64,000 bases of DNA from Reclinomonas americana ATCC 50394 (lineage: Eukaryota; Jakobida; Jakobea; Jakobida), in the NCBI GenBank assembly GCA_048213135.1, contig PS015010.1, forward strand, positions 1,984,001 through 2,048,000, read 5' to 3'. A program made the translations under genes and the position numbers. The notes under the pieces were generated by a model. That model searched no databases, had not been told where the DNA came from, and saw only the letters and a list, made by a program, of their open reading frames with translations. Positions within the stretch are counted from its first letter, which is position 1; each line of letters starts with the position of its first letter. This document shows, in pieces, positions 56,046-64,000 of this stretch.

Positions 56046-59045
56046 TCAGATGTCTCTTATCTTTAAAGGTAATTGCAGGATGACCTTAGTGCCGGAGGCC
56101 TCGCCATCCTTATTGATATTATCGATTACTTTGATGAAATAATTCCCCCGGTCATAACCTGCCAGCCCTGTCAACCGCTTCTCCACGATACCCAGGCCAA
56201 AACTTTTGGTGCCCGCATAAATACTGCCGGGTGATTTTTCCTTGCGGCCTACACCATTGTCTGTGACCTCGCAACGCAGGTAACCATCAAAGCGGCTGAC
56301 ACGGATATCGATGACACCTTTCCTGTTTTCCAAATGTTTGATGCCATGGCGCACACAGTTCTCCACTATCGGCTGCAGCATCATATTGGGGATTTCCGTC
56401 CGGTCGGTGTTGATGTCCTTATCGATCGTAAAATAAAATTCAAACTGACCCGGTATCCGCAGTTGTTCCAGTTCCAGGTATTCGGAAATATATTCCTTTT
56501 CTTCCGCCAGGCTGATGTGCGAACGGATGGAAAGTTCCAGTGTTTTGCGGATCAGCCGGGAAAATTTTACCAGGTATTCATTGGCCTCATCACGGCTGCC
56601 GGCCACTACCAGTTGCTGGATGGAAGCCAGGCAGTTGAAAATGAAGTGCGGGTTCATCTGGCTGCGCAGTGCCACCTGTTTCAGTTCCGCCATCTCTGTT
56701 TGGATAGCCGTCTTTTCTTTCTCGCGGCGGGTGATCGCTTTTACCCTGCGGTTATAAATATAGAATACGATCAGCAAGAATAAAAACAGCGCTCCTATAC
56801 GTACCACGTTCCACTGCCACCAGGGTTTTTCAATGGTGATGTCCAACTCCTGCACCGCAGAACGCCGGTTCTGTTTAAGTAACTCTGCTTTCACCTGCAA
56901 TTGGTAATTACCCGGTGTGAGATTACCCAGTACGATCTGCGTAGTTTTAAGGCTATGCCAGGAAGTATCAGCACCATTTAACAAGCGGTAAGAATATTGT
57001 AATTCAGACGGTGAATTATAGCAAATGGCGTCGAATTCAATAGTCAGCTGGTTGTGTTTATAGGGCAGGTTAATCTTATGGATACCACTTGTATCACCCT
57101 TATAATAGTTGATTTTGGTAATATACAGGGGAATAGGCGATGCTTTCTTATGGAGTAACTCTTCTACATTCCCGAGTTCATACAGCCCCTGGTTGGAAGC
57201 GATCATAATATTGCCATCGTGTTCTTCTAATTGCCGGATCACGAGATTCTTTAGCCCGATATTTTCAGATAAGTTGGTTACACGATATTGCAATGGTGCG
57301 AAGGATAAGAACTCAATGACGGATATACCGTTTGACATAGCCAGGAACAGTTTATTTTCAACGGGCAGGATGTACCTGACCGAATTACTTAACAATCCCT
57401 GCTCTTCTGTGATATGCCCTATTACTTTTTCGTCTTTTATCAATGCAATTCCCGAAAAATTGATGCCCGCGGCAAATACACCACTGGCCATTTGCCTCAT
57501 GCTATTGCATCCCTTCGACAGTATACCAGAGCTGTCCGGAAGCTTGCGAAACTTGTTAGCCGCTACATCATACCGGAATATACCTGTATAATCAGGATGC
57601 CATACCTCCCCATTTTTGTCCATAAATAATTTCCCTCTGCCCGGCAATTGTTCCCTCATAATAGAAATCGGTTCCTGGAACTTCCCGTTCCGTATCTCGA
57701 AGCTATGCAGGAACCCTCCCATAGATACGAAACCTACAGAACCGCCATTCACCGCAAACTCATTATCGCTCAAAAGCCTGTAAACCATCCTGCCTCCTGC
57801 CAGCCCTGGCAGGGACAAAGGATAATGGTCAGATGAATTGTTGTTGCTGGACCTGTCGGGCCTGCACCCTATGATAATATTTCCGTAAGTATCTTCAATG
57901 ACAAAAAAAGCATCATGCAAAGACTTATCGAGTACCGGCAAAGCACGGTTACCTTCTAACCGGTACAAGCCGGAATTGCTTGTGAATAATAACAGGCTGT
58001 CCTTATAGTAGTATACCCGGGAAACCGGCAGATCTGTTAGCCGGGCAGGGGAATAACTCTTATCATAAAAAGCCCCGCCTTCCAGTGTTGTAAACCATTT
58101 ACCTCCTTCATCATCAAACGCAATACTGCTTATGCTCTTATTCGCCAGGGTGCTGTACTTCCTGTCATTCACTATCGTAAATCCATCCATTTCAACCTTT
58201 ACCACACCATTGACTCTCGTTCCTACGTAAACCGCATTTTCTGGAGGATTATATTTAATGGCCAGGATGTCTTTGGCTAAAGTCAGCTTATGATACCCCC
58301 CATTGGCCATAAGTCTTAACAGGTGATTTCCTGCAAAGAGAATAATATCCCCATTATTTGTGAGGCAGCTCCCATAAAAATCAAACATCAAACGATAATC
58401 AACAGGTATCGTATATGTAGCCGTTTTATCACCGCCGGTAACATGTACGATTAGCTTATCCCAGTGAACAATACCACTTAATACCAGTCGCGGCCAGGCA
58501 ATATTGTCACCAAAATGATTAATATTAATAACACACACAGGAATAGTATCCCTGGTGGACTTAATGAAATCAATTTTCCGGACCTTGCCGGTATTGATAC
58601 TGATAACGAAATTCTTGAAATCCCATACATTGATACGGATACTGTCATCAGCAGAAATAAATGCATCGGTAACTACCGCATTCTTTAATACCTTCTCAAC
58701 CTCATCATTATATGTATAAATATGTACCTGGTTATTTTCATAATAAGAAAGTTTATTGCTACGTGAAAAAAACCATACCCTCCCTTTTCTGTCTTCCCGT
58801 ATTTTAAAGATGACATTATCAGGCAATCCCTTTATCACTTCCATACTCTCTCCTTTATGCCTTACCACGCCCTGGTCCGTGGCTATCCATATATACCCTT
58901 TACTGTCTTTGAATACACAATACGCTTCGTCGCTGGGCAGGCCATTTTCCTGCGAGTAGTTGATCAATGTCCCATCTTTCACCTGCCCGCACAGGTTGGG
59001 CAGTACTCCGGTCAGCAGGAATAATGGTATGAGAAAGCGCAACAT
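56046..59045 (-). CDS. Propeller sensor kinase (Reg_prop, Y_Y_Y, LytS), first copy
   Basis: 999 residues from ATG 59043-59045, which gives the signal peptide MLRFLIPLFLLTGVLPNLCGQ; the frame extends 27 codons upstream without one. The layout is the same as in the following copy: propeller (NGLPSDEAYCVFKDSKGYIWIATDQGVVRH), Y_Y_Y module (LPYKHNQLTIEFDAICYNSPSELQYSYRLL), one membrane helix, and His_kinase with phospho-His800. From the membrane helix to the end only a handful of residues differ from the second copy, while the sensor part differs far more. The pair probably senses two related glycan or envelope signals and feeds one regulator. Confidence 0.94.
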   Translation of the reverse strand: MLRFLIPLFLLTGVLPNLCGQVKDGTLINYSQENGLPSDEAYCVFKDSKGYIWIATDQGVVRHKGESMEVIKGLPDNVIFKIREDRKGRVWFFSRSNKLSYYENNQVHIYTYNDEVEKVLKNAVVTDAFISADDSIRINVWDFKNFVISINTGKVRKIDFIKSTRDTIPVCVININHFGDNIAWPRLVLSGIVHWDKLIVHVTGGDKTATYTIPVDYRLMFDFYGSCLTNNGDIILFAGNHLLRLMANGGYHKLTLAKDILAIKYNPPENAVYVGTRVNGVVKVEMDGFTIVNDRKYSTLANKSISSIAFDDEGGKWFTTLEGGAFYDKSYSPARLTDLPVSRVYYYKDSLLLFTSNSGLYRLEGNRALPVLDKSLHDAFFVIEDTYGNIIIGCRPDRSSNNNSSDHYPLSLPGLAGGRMVYRLLSDNEFAVNGGSVGFVSMGGFLHSFEIRNGKFQEPISIMREQLPGRGKLFMDKNGEVWHPDYTGIFRYDVAANKFRKLPDSSGILSKGCNSMRQMASGVFAAGINFSGIALIKDEKVIGHITEEQGLLSNSVRYILPVENKLFLAMSNGISVIEFLSFAPLQYRVTNLSENIGLKNLVIRQLEEHDGNIMIASNQGLYELGNVEELLHKKASPIPLYITKINYYKGDTSGIHKINLPYKHNQLTIEFDAICYNSPSELQYSYRLLNGADTSWHSLKTTQIVLGNLTPGNYQLQVKAELLKQNRRSAVQELDITIEKPWWQWNVVRIGALFLFLLIVFYIYNRRVKAITRREKEKTAIQTEMAELKQVALRSQMNPHFIFNCLASIQQLVVAGSRDEANEYLVKFSRLIRKTLELSIRSHISLAEEKEYISEYLELEQLRIPGQFEFYFTIDKDINTDRTEIPNMMLQPIVENCVRHGIKHLENRKGVIDIRVSRFDGYLRCEVTDNGVGRKEKSPGSIYAGTKSFGLGIVEKRLTGLAGYDRGNYFIKVIDNINKDGEASGTKVILQLPLKIRDI

Positions 59046-59188
59046 GCCATAAAGATAATAGCTGCCGGGGTTAATCGGGAGTTCCCGGCAACTGGCTATT
59101 GAAGCGCTTATCCCGTTTTTATACACTTATGCCCTAAACCCCACAGTTATCCCGGAATGCCAGCAATAAAAAAAGAAAAAAAAATCTT

Positions 59189-59196
59189 CAAAAGTA
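59189..59196 (-). promoter_or_regulatory. Candidate -7 box (TACTTTTG) of the propeller kinase operon
   Basis: Minus-strand match to TAnnTTTG, 144 nt before the first kinase start; no clear -33 element. Confidence 0.35.
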
Positions 59197-59268
59197 TTGA
59201 TGAATTTTCTTGCCTGTTTCTCACTGGGGTATAGAGAGTTTACCCTGATGGAACCGGAAAAAATCAGC

Positions 59269-59293
59269 AACGGGGACTGCCTAGGTCCCCGTT
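59269..59293. other. Perfect 9-bp GC-rich hairpin of unclear role
   Basis: AACGGGGAC and GTCCCCGTT flank a 7-nt loop. The plus side continues TTGCGTTTTT and the minus side GCTGATTTTTT, so either direction could terminate, but no gene ends here. Confidence 0.5.
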
Positions 59294-59398
59294 TTGCGTT
59301 TTTGCCGTTCACACCCCAAAAAACGCTTTCATTTTTCCATAAGAAACTGTATTTTGTTGATAAGGGACTATCCCCTCTACACCTTAAAACGTACTCCA

Positions 59399-60871
59399 AT
59401 GAAAAAACATCTCCGGCAGGGGCCTTCCCGTGCTGCCAACACCCCAACACTTTTTACGGGAAAAACTTCTTTCTTTTTACTATGTTTCTTTATCCTGTTT
59501 TCAGCTGCAGCGCCCGGCAAACTCTACGCCCAGGCTTCGGTAAGCAACGTGAGCTTTACCCAGTTTGACCGTTATGATACGGACGGAAGCTTGCTCTTCG
59601 AAAATTCGAGCCTGGGCAAGGTCAACTTCTCGGTTACACCGGATCCTTCGTTTACCTATTATGTGAACATTTACGCCAAAACCAAATCCAACACCAGTAC
59701 CTGGATCGTTCAGAATCTCCCGGTTACACCTGTCCCGGTTCCTGTACCGGGCTCCTGTATTTCAACAGAAGTTGATTTTAAGTTCCTGGAAGAAATACCC
59801 GGCACCAGGATAGCAACCATTACCTATGCGGTGGAGGTTTCGAGGCTGGTGAAAGCTACTGCCACTACCACTACGGTAAGGTCTGTCAATAAACAGGCAG
59901 CGGCCAATCTCACGGCTACCCCGGTATCCTATTCTACCATCCCGGTAGGAAAAGGAAGGTACCTCAATGAGGTTTCAGCCCGTTACAGCGAATCGGCCAA
60001 CCTGGCTTTGTTCTCTATGACAGCACCTGTTGCCGTTACCAACAAAGACAAAAATATCCCTCCTCTCGATGAGGACACCAACCAGTGCCTCCCCGGTGCT
60101 TTTGCCCGCAGCATATCCTGGCTGTTGGGTGAGAATGGTTACCCCAATGTACCCAAGCCCAAGGAGATTTACGACACTTTAAGAAAGCTGTTTGCCAGTT
60201 GCTCCACGTACGCCTGCGCTGTCAATAAGAAGAAGGATTACCTCAAATCCATCTCCGGCGGAAAGGGCACTACCGACCCGATATGGTGGCCGTCAAAACC
60301 CGGGGACAGCATTAAGAAGTACAATGACAAATGTGATGTGGAAGTATCCTGGGCCGATACCCCAAGAGGACATATCATTACCATTGTTGGTATTACCTGC
60401 GGGGCGGATGGCTGCTGTACCATCCGTTACCGGGATGATGACAGGCAGGGCCAACCCGGGGGCGATACCTGTGTAAAAACGACGGTGATCTGCGGCGACA
60501 GCATCAATACCCCGGCGGGTAAAAGAAAGATAGACGCTGTTATTGTTGAATGTGCTCCCCCGGCTACTACCACCCGGCCGGCGATAGCGCTGGAAGACAA
60601 CGTGGAATTATTGCAGAATGTACCTAACCCGTTCAGCAATACAACACAGATCAGCGTAAGGGTAAAACAAGCCAGCCTGCTCAAAAACGCGGTGCTTATT
60701 ATCAGCAATATGAACGGCACGGAAATAAGAAGGATACCCGTACAATTGCGTGACGGGCTCAACCAGTTCAGGTATGCAGTGCCGCTGGAAATAAAAGGGG
60801 TACTTTATTATTCGCTGGAGATCAATGGAAGGATCACCGATTCAAAGAAAATGTTTGTAACGTCTAACTAA
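59399..60871 (+). CDS. T9SS cargo protein with papain-like Cys/His/Asp arrangement
   Basis: 490 residues from ATG 59399. A long signal peptide ends near residue 45 (GKLYAQ). An N-terminal beta domain (about 46-215) is followed by a region with QCLPGAFARSISWLLGENGY (Cys230), RGHIITIVGI (His325) and YRDDDRQGQ (Asp346-348). This order and the local sequences recall C39/papain-like peptidases, so a cysteine peptidase is possible but unproven. Four further Cys residues surround it. From about residue 400 comes a type IX sorting domain (LLQNVPNPFSNTTQISVRV ... YYSLEINGRITDSKKMFV), so the protein should be exported across the outer membrane. A strong terminator follows. Confidence 0.85.
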   Translation: MKKHLRQGPSRAANTPTLFTGKTSFFLLCFFILFSAAAPGKLYAQASVSNVSFTQFDRYDTDGSLLFENSSLGKVNFSVTPDPSFTYYVNIYAKTKSNTSTWIVQNLPVTPVPVPVPGSCISTEVDFKFLEEIPGTRIATITYAVEVSRLVKATATTTTVRSVNKQAAANLTATPVSYSTIPVGKGRYLNEVSARYSESANLALFSMTAPVAVTNKDKNIPPLDEDTNQCLPGAFARSISWLLGENGYPNVPKPKEIYDTLRKLFASCSTYACAVNKKKDYLKSISGGKGTTDPIWWPSKPGDSIKKYNDKCDVEVSWADTPRGHIITIVGITCGADGCCTIRYRDDDRQGQPGGDTCVKTTVICGDSINTPAGKRKIDAVIVECAPPATTTRPAIALEDNVELLQNVPNPFSNTTQISVRVKQASLLKNAVLIISNMNGTEIRRIPVQLRDGLNQFRYAVPLEIKGVLYYSLEINGRITDSKKMFVTSN

Positions 60872-60886
60872 CAGCGATTATATATA

Positions 60887-60922
60887 ACTAAAAGAGCTTT
60901 CCACTTGGAAAGCTCTTTTAGT
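60887..60922 (+). terminator. Strong bidirectional-looking terminator after the T9SS gene
   Basis: A perfect 16-bp stem (60887-60902 with 60907-60922) with loop ACTT; its outer arms are A-rich and T-rich, so it may also stop the VOC gene transcript coming from the right. Confidence 0.9.
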
Positions 60923-60970
60923 ATACCGAATTGACTATACAATTACTTCTTCAGTAAGATTTAAAAACAC

Positions 60971-61411
60971 TTACGCCTTTGACTTGCCATATTCATAGCT
61001 TACCATCCAGTTGATGCCGAATTTGTCGGTCAGCATGCCGAAGTAGGAATTCCAGAAAGTTTTACTCATGGGCATGGTGGCCATTCCGCCTTCTGCCAGC
61101 CCGTTGAAAATGCGGTCGGCTTCAGCTTCGCTGTCGGTATTTACAGAAATGGAGAAGTTATTCCCCTGTACCGTGGCGGGCCCGAAACCTGCAAGGGTAT
61201 CGCTTCCCAGTAAAACGGAGTCGCCACCCAGCGGCAGGGACATATGCATGATTTTTTCACCATCACTCTCAGAGATGGCTTTTCCTTCCATGGGTGGCAT
61301 GTCTTTAAAACGGCCAACAAACGGGAATTCTCCTCCGAATACGGATTTGTAATGATTGAAGGCCGCCTCACAGGTGCCGTCAAAAGTGAGATAAGGGTTG
61401 ATAGATGTCAT
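60971..61411 (-). CDS. VOC-family (PhnB/glyoxalase-like) protein
   Basis: 146 residues with the PhnB-like pattern: INPYLTFDGTCEAAFNHYKSVFGGEF at the N-terminus, HMSLPLGGDSVLLGSD in the middle, and FWNSYFGMLTDKFGINWMVSYE at the end. These proteins are vicinal-oxygen-chelate fold dimers. The Glu/His positions of active glyoxalases are only partly present and the reaction is unknown. It is a single gene whose transcript ends towards the 60887-60922 hairpin. Confidence 0.9.
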   Translation of the reverse strand: MTSINPYLTFDGTCEAAFNHYKSVFGGEFPFVGRFKDMPPMEGKAISESDGEKIMHMSLPLGGDSVLLGSDTLAGFGPATVQGNNFSISVNTDSEAEADRIFNGLAEGGMATMPMSKTFWNSYFGMLTDKFGINWMVSYEYGKSKA

Positions 61412-61489
61412 TATATTTTAGCTTTTGGTTTTATATAATAAAAATAGAAGTATTTTTTTCCTATCGCAAGTGTACCTGCAAGTGCTGTT

Positions 61490-61529
61490 GTTAAATTAAA
61501 AACGGCTGTCCACCCACGTGGAACAGCCG
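61490..61529 (-). terminator. Orphan minus-strand hairpin with T run
   Basis: CGGCTGT (61503-61509) pairs with ACAGCCG (61523-61529), extended by CCAC/GTGG with one bulge, followed on the minus strand by TTTTTAATTT. No annotated minus-strand gene ends just before it. Confidence 0.6.
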
Positions 61530-61741
61530 GTAATGAAATCAGGCCTCTACCCCTGATTCACTGACAAATTTCAGCGTCTTTTAAGGGACGTTGTATTATG
61601 ATGAACACATAAAAAGTATCATTGTGAAAGAGCGGTCCGCTGATAAGATAGACGTATGTGGCGGTTATATGGTTGCAATCATATGAAAGATAATAACCTC
61701 TTGTGAAAACAAAAAAATATAGTTGTTCATTTAAAAAAAGG

Positions 61742-61773
61742 AGAATAAAAAAGCCGGGAGCATGTCCCGGCTT
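61742..61773 (-). terminator. Rho-independent terminator of the rplKAJL unit
   Basis: AAGCCGGGA pairs with TCCCGGCTT around a 5-nt loop and is followed on the minus strand by TTTT then ATTCTC, 36 nt after the rplL stop. It supports transcription ending here rather than continuing to rpoB. Confidence 0.85.
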
Positions 61774-61808
61774 TCATATAATCGAACTTTCGTTCTGTTG
61801 CTGTTTAC

Positions 61809-62182
61809 TTAGGCAATCTCAACTTCAGCGCCAGCTTCAGTCAGTTTTGCTTTCAGGTCGTCGGCAGTAGCTTTATCCACGCCTTCTTTAACTGGTTTAG
61901 GAGCGCCGTCTACCAGGTCTTTTGCTTCTTTCAGACCCAGGCCGGTCAGTTCCTTAACGATCTTAACAACGGCCAGTTTGTTGGCACCACCGCTTTTCAG
62001 GATAACGTTGAAAGATGTTTTTCTTCAGCAGCAGCGGCACCGTCACCACCACCCGCGCTTACTACAACTGCAGCAGCAGCTGGTTCAATCCCGTATTCAG
62101 ATTTCAGGAATTCTGCGAGTTCCTGTACTTCTTTAACTGTTAAACCTACAAGGTTTTCAGCTAATGCTTTTACGTCTGCCAT
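61809..62182 (-). CDS. rplL: Ribosomal protein bL12 (L7/L12) with a one-base frameshift
   Basis: The gene begins [41 protein letters not shown] and runs in frame to about residue 54. There an A5 run (62018-62022, T on the plus strand) is one base short: the frame from ATG then stops after 61 residues, while the next frame reads on as [38 protein letters not shown] to the normal end EVEIA. One extra A would give a standard 124-residue L7/L12. This protein is essential for factor binding on the ribosome, so a sequencing error in the homopolymer is the likeliest cause. It follows rplJ by 118 nt and is closed by a terminator. Confidence 0.93.
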
Positions 62183-62300
62183 AATGTTTACATTTTTACC
62201 GCCTTCATTGTTTTTGACTCCGGCGGAGTGATTAAAAAAATTGTGTCTTATTCAGAACAGCGGCAAGGCCGCTATTAAGATACTGTTGTTTTGCCGGTGA

Positions 62301-62903
62301 TTATTCGGCTGCTGGTGCGGCTGCTTCGTCAGATGCTGCCGGAGCTTCTGTGGCCGGAGCCTCAGTTGCCGGTGCGGCTTCTGCCACGGGAGCAGCTTCT
62401 TCAGTTTTACCTGAAGCGGCTTCTTTGTTCTGCAGGGCGCCCAGTACACGCTGGATAGGCGATTGCAGCAACCCGATGATCTCGCCAATGAGTTCGTTCT
62501 TGGTCTTGATCTGGGTGAGGGCTTTCAGCTGGTCGTTACCTACAAATACGTCGCCATTAATGAAAGCGGCTTTCAGGAGCGGCTTTTCATTGTTGTTCTC
62601 CTTACGGAAGCTGCTGATGATCATAGCAGGTTCTTTAGGATTTTCGCTGAACATGAGGGCAGTCACTTTATGCAGGGAGTCGTAAACACCGGCATATTTT
62701 TCCGCGTCGAGGCTTTCCAGCGCTTTGCGGATAAGTGTGTTTTTAGCCACTTTCATTTCCACCTGCTTGCTGAAGCAATGACGGCGGAGTTTACCCACCT
62801 GGTCAACCGTAAGGCTTTCCGTATCGGTGATGTAGAAGTTATTATATTGAGAGAACTTGCCTTTCAGCACTTCTATCACTTCGTTTTTTTCCTGTTTTGT
62901 CAT
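62301..62903 (-). CDS. rplJ: Ribosomal protein uL10
   Basis: 200 residues. It forms the base of the L7/L12 stalk. The N-terminus (MTKQEKNEVIEVLKGKFSQYNNFYITDTESLTVDQVGKLRRHCF) and AKNTLIRKALE are typical, and the helix for L12 dimers lies near 140-160. The C-terminal tail from about residue 165 (EEAAPVAEAAPATEAPATEAPAA) is an Ala/Pro/Glu-rich low-complexity extension beyond the usual length of about 170, likely disordered. In other bacteria the L10 leader regulates the operon. Confidence 0.97.
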   Translation of the reverse strand: MTKQEKNEVIEVLKGKFSQYNNFYITDTESLTVDQVGKLRRHCFSKQVEMKVAKNTLIRKALESLDAEKYAGVYDSLHKVTALMFSENPKEPAMIISSFRKENNNEKPLLKAAFINGDVFVGNDQLKALTQIKTKNELIGEIIGLLQSPIQRVLGALQNKEAASGKTEEAAPVAEAAPATEAPATEAPAASDEAAAPAAE

Positions 62904-62949
62904 AACAAATATTTTTTGTTAACCCTGGTCCGATAGATACGGTGCCGGA

Positions 62950-63639
62950 TTAGTTTTGAACAGATTTGGTGTCGATTGCAATGCCGGGGCTCATCGTGCT
63001 GGCCATGCTCACACCTTTCAGGTAAGTACCTTTTGAGGAAGAGGGCTTCAGTTTGATGATGGCATTGATTAATTCCTGGCTGTTTTCAGCGATCTTTTCA
63101 GGAGCAAAGCTTACCCTTCCGATAGAAGCGTGGATGATACCCACTTTATCTACCTTAAAGGCAATTTTACCACCTTTCAGATCGGTAACGGCACCAGCCA
63201 CATCGTTGGTTACTGTTCCGGTCTTGGGGTTTGGCATCAGGTTACGGGGACCGAGTATCTTACCCAGTTTACCCAGTTTAGGCATCACCGATGGTGTAGC
63301 CACGATCACGTCAATATCTGTCCAGCCACCTTCGATCTTGGTGATGAATTCATCCAGGCCCACATGATCAGCGCCGGCGCCTTTGGCTTCGGCTTCTTTA
63401 TCAGGCGTACACAGTACCAGTACACGCTTGGTTTTACCGGTGCCATGAGGCAGGGATACGGTACCGCGGATAGCCTGGTCGGCTTTCTTAGGGTCCACAC
63501 CCAGTTTGATATGAAGATCAACAGAGCTGTCGAACTTGGTGGTATTGATTTCTTTTACTAATGATGAAGCTTCTTTAAGGGAATACGCCTTATTACTATC
63601 AACCTTAGTATTGGCAACTTTTCTTTTCTTAGTAATCAT
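62950..63639 (-). CDS. rplA: Ribosomal protein uL1
   Basis: 229 residues, usual length. The N-terminal [66 protein letters not shown] and the conserved [13 protein letters not shown] are present, as is the C-terminal [18 protein letters not shown]. It binds 23S rRNA at the L1 stalk. It lies between rplK and rplJ with 25 and 46 nt gaps. Confidence 0.98.
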   Translation of the reverse strand: MITKKRKVANTKVDSNKAYSLKEASSLVKEINTTKFDSSVDLHIKLGVDPKKADQAIRGTVSLPHGTGKTKRVLVLCTPDKEAEAKGAGADHVGLDEFITKIEGGWTDIDVIVATPSVMPKLGKLGKILGPRNLMPNPKTGTVTNDVAGAVTDLKGGKIAFKVDKVGIIHASIGRVSFAPEKIAENSQELINAIIKLKPSSSKGTYLKGVSMASTMSPGIAIDTKSVQN

Positions 63640-63664
63640 TGTCTTTTATTTTAAGGTTTGATAA

Positions 63665-64000
63665 TTAATTTTCCCAGGGAGCTTTACCTTCAACGGTTAA
63701 ACCCATGCTGCGGGCAGTACCGGCAACCATGCTCATAGCGCTGTTCAGGGTGAAAGCGTTCAGATCGGGCATTTTATCTTTCGCGATCTCTTCCACCTGT
63801 GCCCAGGTTACTTTACCTACTTTGCTACGGTTGGGTTCTTTACTTCCGCTCTGGATCTTGGCAGCATCCATCAGTTGAACGGCAGCCGGAGGGGTTTTGA
63901 TAATAAAGTCGAAAGACTTGTCGGCGTAAACGGTGATTAATACGGGAAGTACTTTTCCTTGTTTATCCTGGGTCCTGGCATTGAATTGCTTACAGAACTC
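63665..64000 (-). CDS. rplK: Ribosomal protein uL11 (N-terminus outside the window)
   Basis: The last 111 residues are present; the frame enters the window at base 64000 as [50 protein letters not shown] and ends [16 protein letters not shown]. The first 35 or so residues are missing beyond the edge. uL11 forms the GTPase-associated centre with 23S rRNA. It heads the rplKAJL unit. Confidence 0.97.
   Translation of the reverse strand, partial: EFCKQFNARTQDKQGKVLPVLITVYADKSFDFIIKTPPAAVQLMDAAKIQSGSKEPNRSKVGKVTWAQVEEIAKDKMPDLNAFTLNSAMSMVAGTARSMGLTVEGKAPWEN

Larger units (their letters stand above)
59046..59398. other. Divergent region between propeller kinase and T9SS cargo gene
   Basis: No gene is seen in these 353 nt. 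It holds three TTATCCCG-like octamers about 20 nt apart (59108, 59127, 59147), a TACTTTTG -7 box, a 7-bp inverted repeat (59063-59069 with 59084-59090), and a 9-bp perfect hairpin at 59269-59293. Confidence 0.6.
61412..61808. other. Region between VOC gene and rplL
   Basis: No convincing gene is seen in these 397 nt. It holds two minus-strand terminator-like hairpins (61490-61529 and 61742-61773) with about 210 nt between them, which could encode a small RNA; only very short open frames occur there. Confidence 0.5.

Noticed and set aside
61997-62182. A separate 61-codon small gene
   Set aside because: It is only the first half of rplL before the frameshift.

Overview
The window looks like a chromosomal segment of a Bacteroidota bacterium, most likely a Chitinophagaceae-type soil or biomass degrader. 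The signs are promoter-like TAnnTTTG (-7) boxes in front of many genes, a C-terminal type IX secretion sorting domain, giant YD/RHS proteins with a DUF6443-like N-terminus, a GxxExxY gene, LytS-type kinases (two with a Reg_prop/Y_Y_Y ectodomain) paired with LytTR regulators, and many lipoproteins with a short lipobox. No phage, IS element, CRISPR array or plasmid gene is visible. Genus-level placement is inference.

Layout. 1-11.3 kb (all minus): the N-terminal part of a BNR-type lipoprotein, a small cupin, and a three-gene operon made of an outer-membrane barrel/coiled-coil protein (9867-11309) and two YD/RHS giants. 11.7-14.4 kb: a TPR histidine kinase with a NarL-type regulator, diverging from that operon. 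14.4-16.5 kb: an S41 peptidase and an AraC regulator. 16.8-21.7 kb: a TPR/LytS kinase, its LytTR regulator and three genes of unknown function that look like its targets. 21.9-36.2 kb: tRNA-Asp, accA, a third two-component pair, a CocE/NonD hydrolase, a Usp protein, a pentapeptide protein, gluQ, an oxidoreductase with an exopolysaccharide sugar transferase, a GxxExxY gene inside inverted repeats, an M1 peptidase and a GNAT/FemAB-like protein. 36.2-42.3 kb: ispD, isoaspartyl peptidase, two small genes, a heptose-7-phosphate kinase, an APC permease and an OmpH/Skp protein. 42.6-50.8 kb: rpoC and rpoB. 51.2-61.4 kb: a nucleoid-associated protein gene, one LytTR regulator with two near-duplicate propeller kinases, a T9SS cargo protein with a Cys/His/Asp arrangement, and a VOC protein. 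61.8-64 kb: rplL, rplJ, rplA and the 3' part of rplK.

Main points. (1) The usual rplKAJL-rpoBC block is split by about 11 kb, with a terminator after rplL and a separate promoter candidate before rpoB. (2) rplL carries a one-base deletion relative to the expected frame, in an A5 run; this is probably a sequence error but should be checked. (3) The LytTR pair at 16.8-19.5 kb has four matching 15-bp half-sites, arranged as two 21-bp-spaced direct repeats, one pair before the kinase and one before the downstream genes, so an operator can be predicted. (4) The outer-membrane barrel plus twin YD-protein operon may be a surface display or secretion system. (5) The two tandem propeller kinases have almost identical transmitters but diverged sensors and share one regulator.
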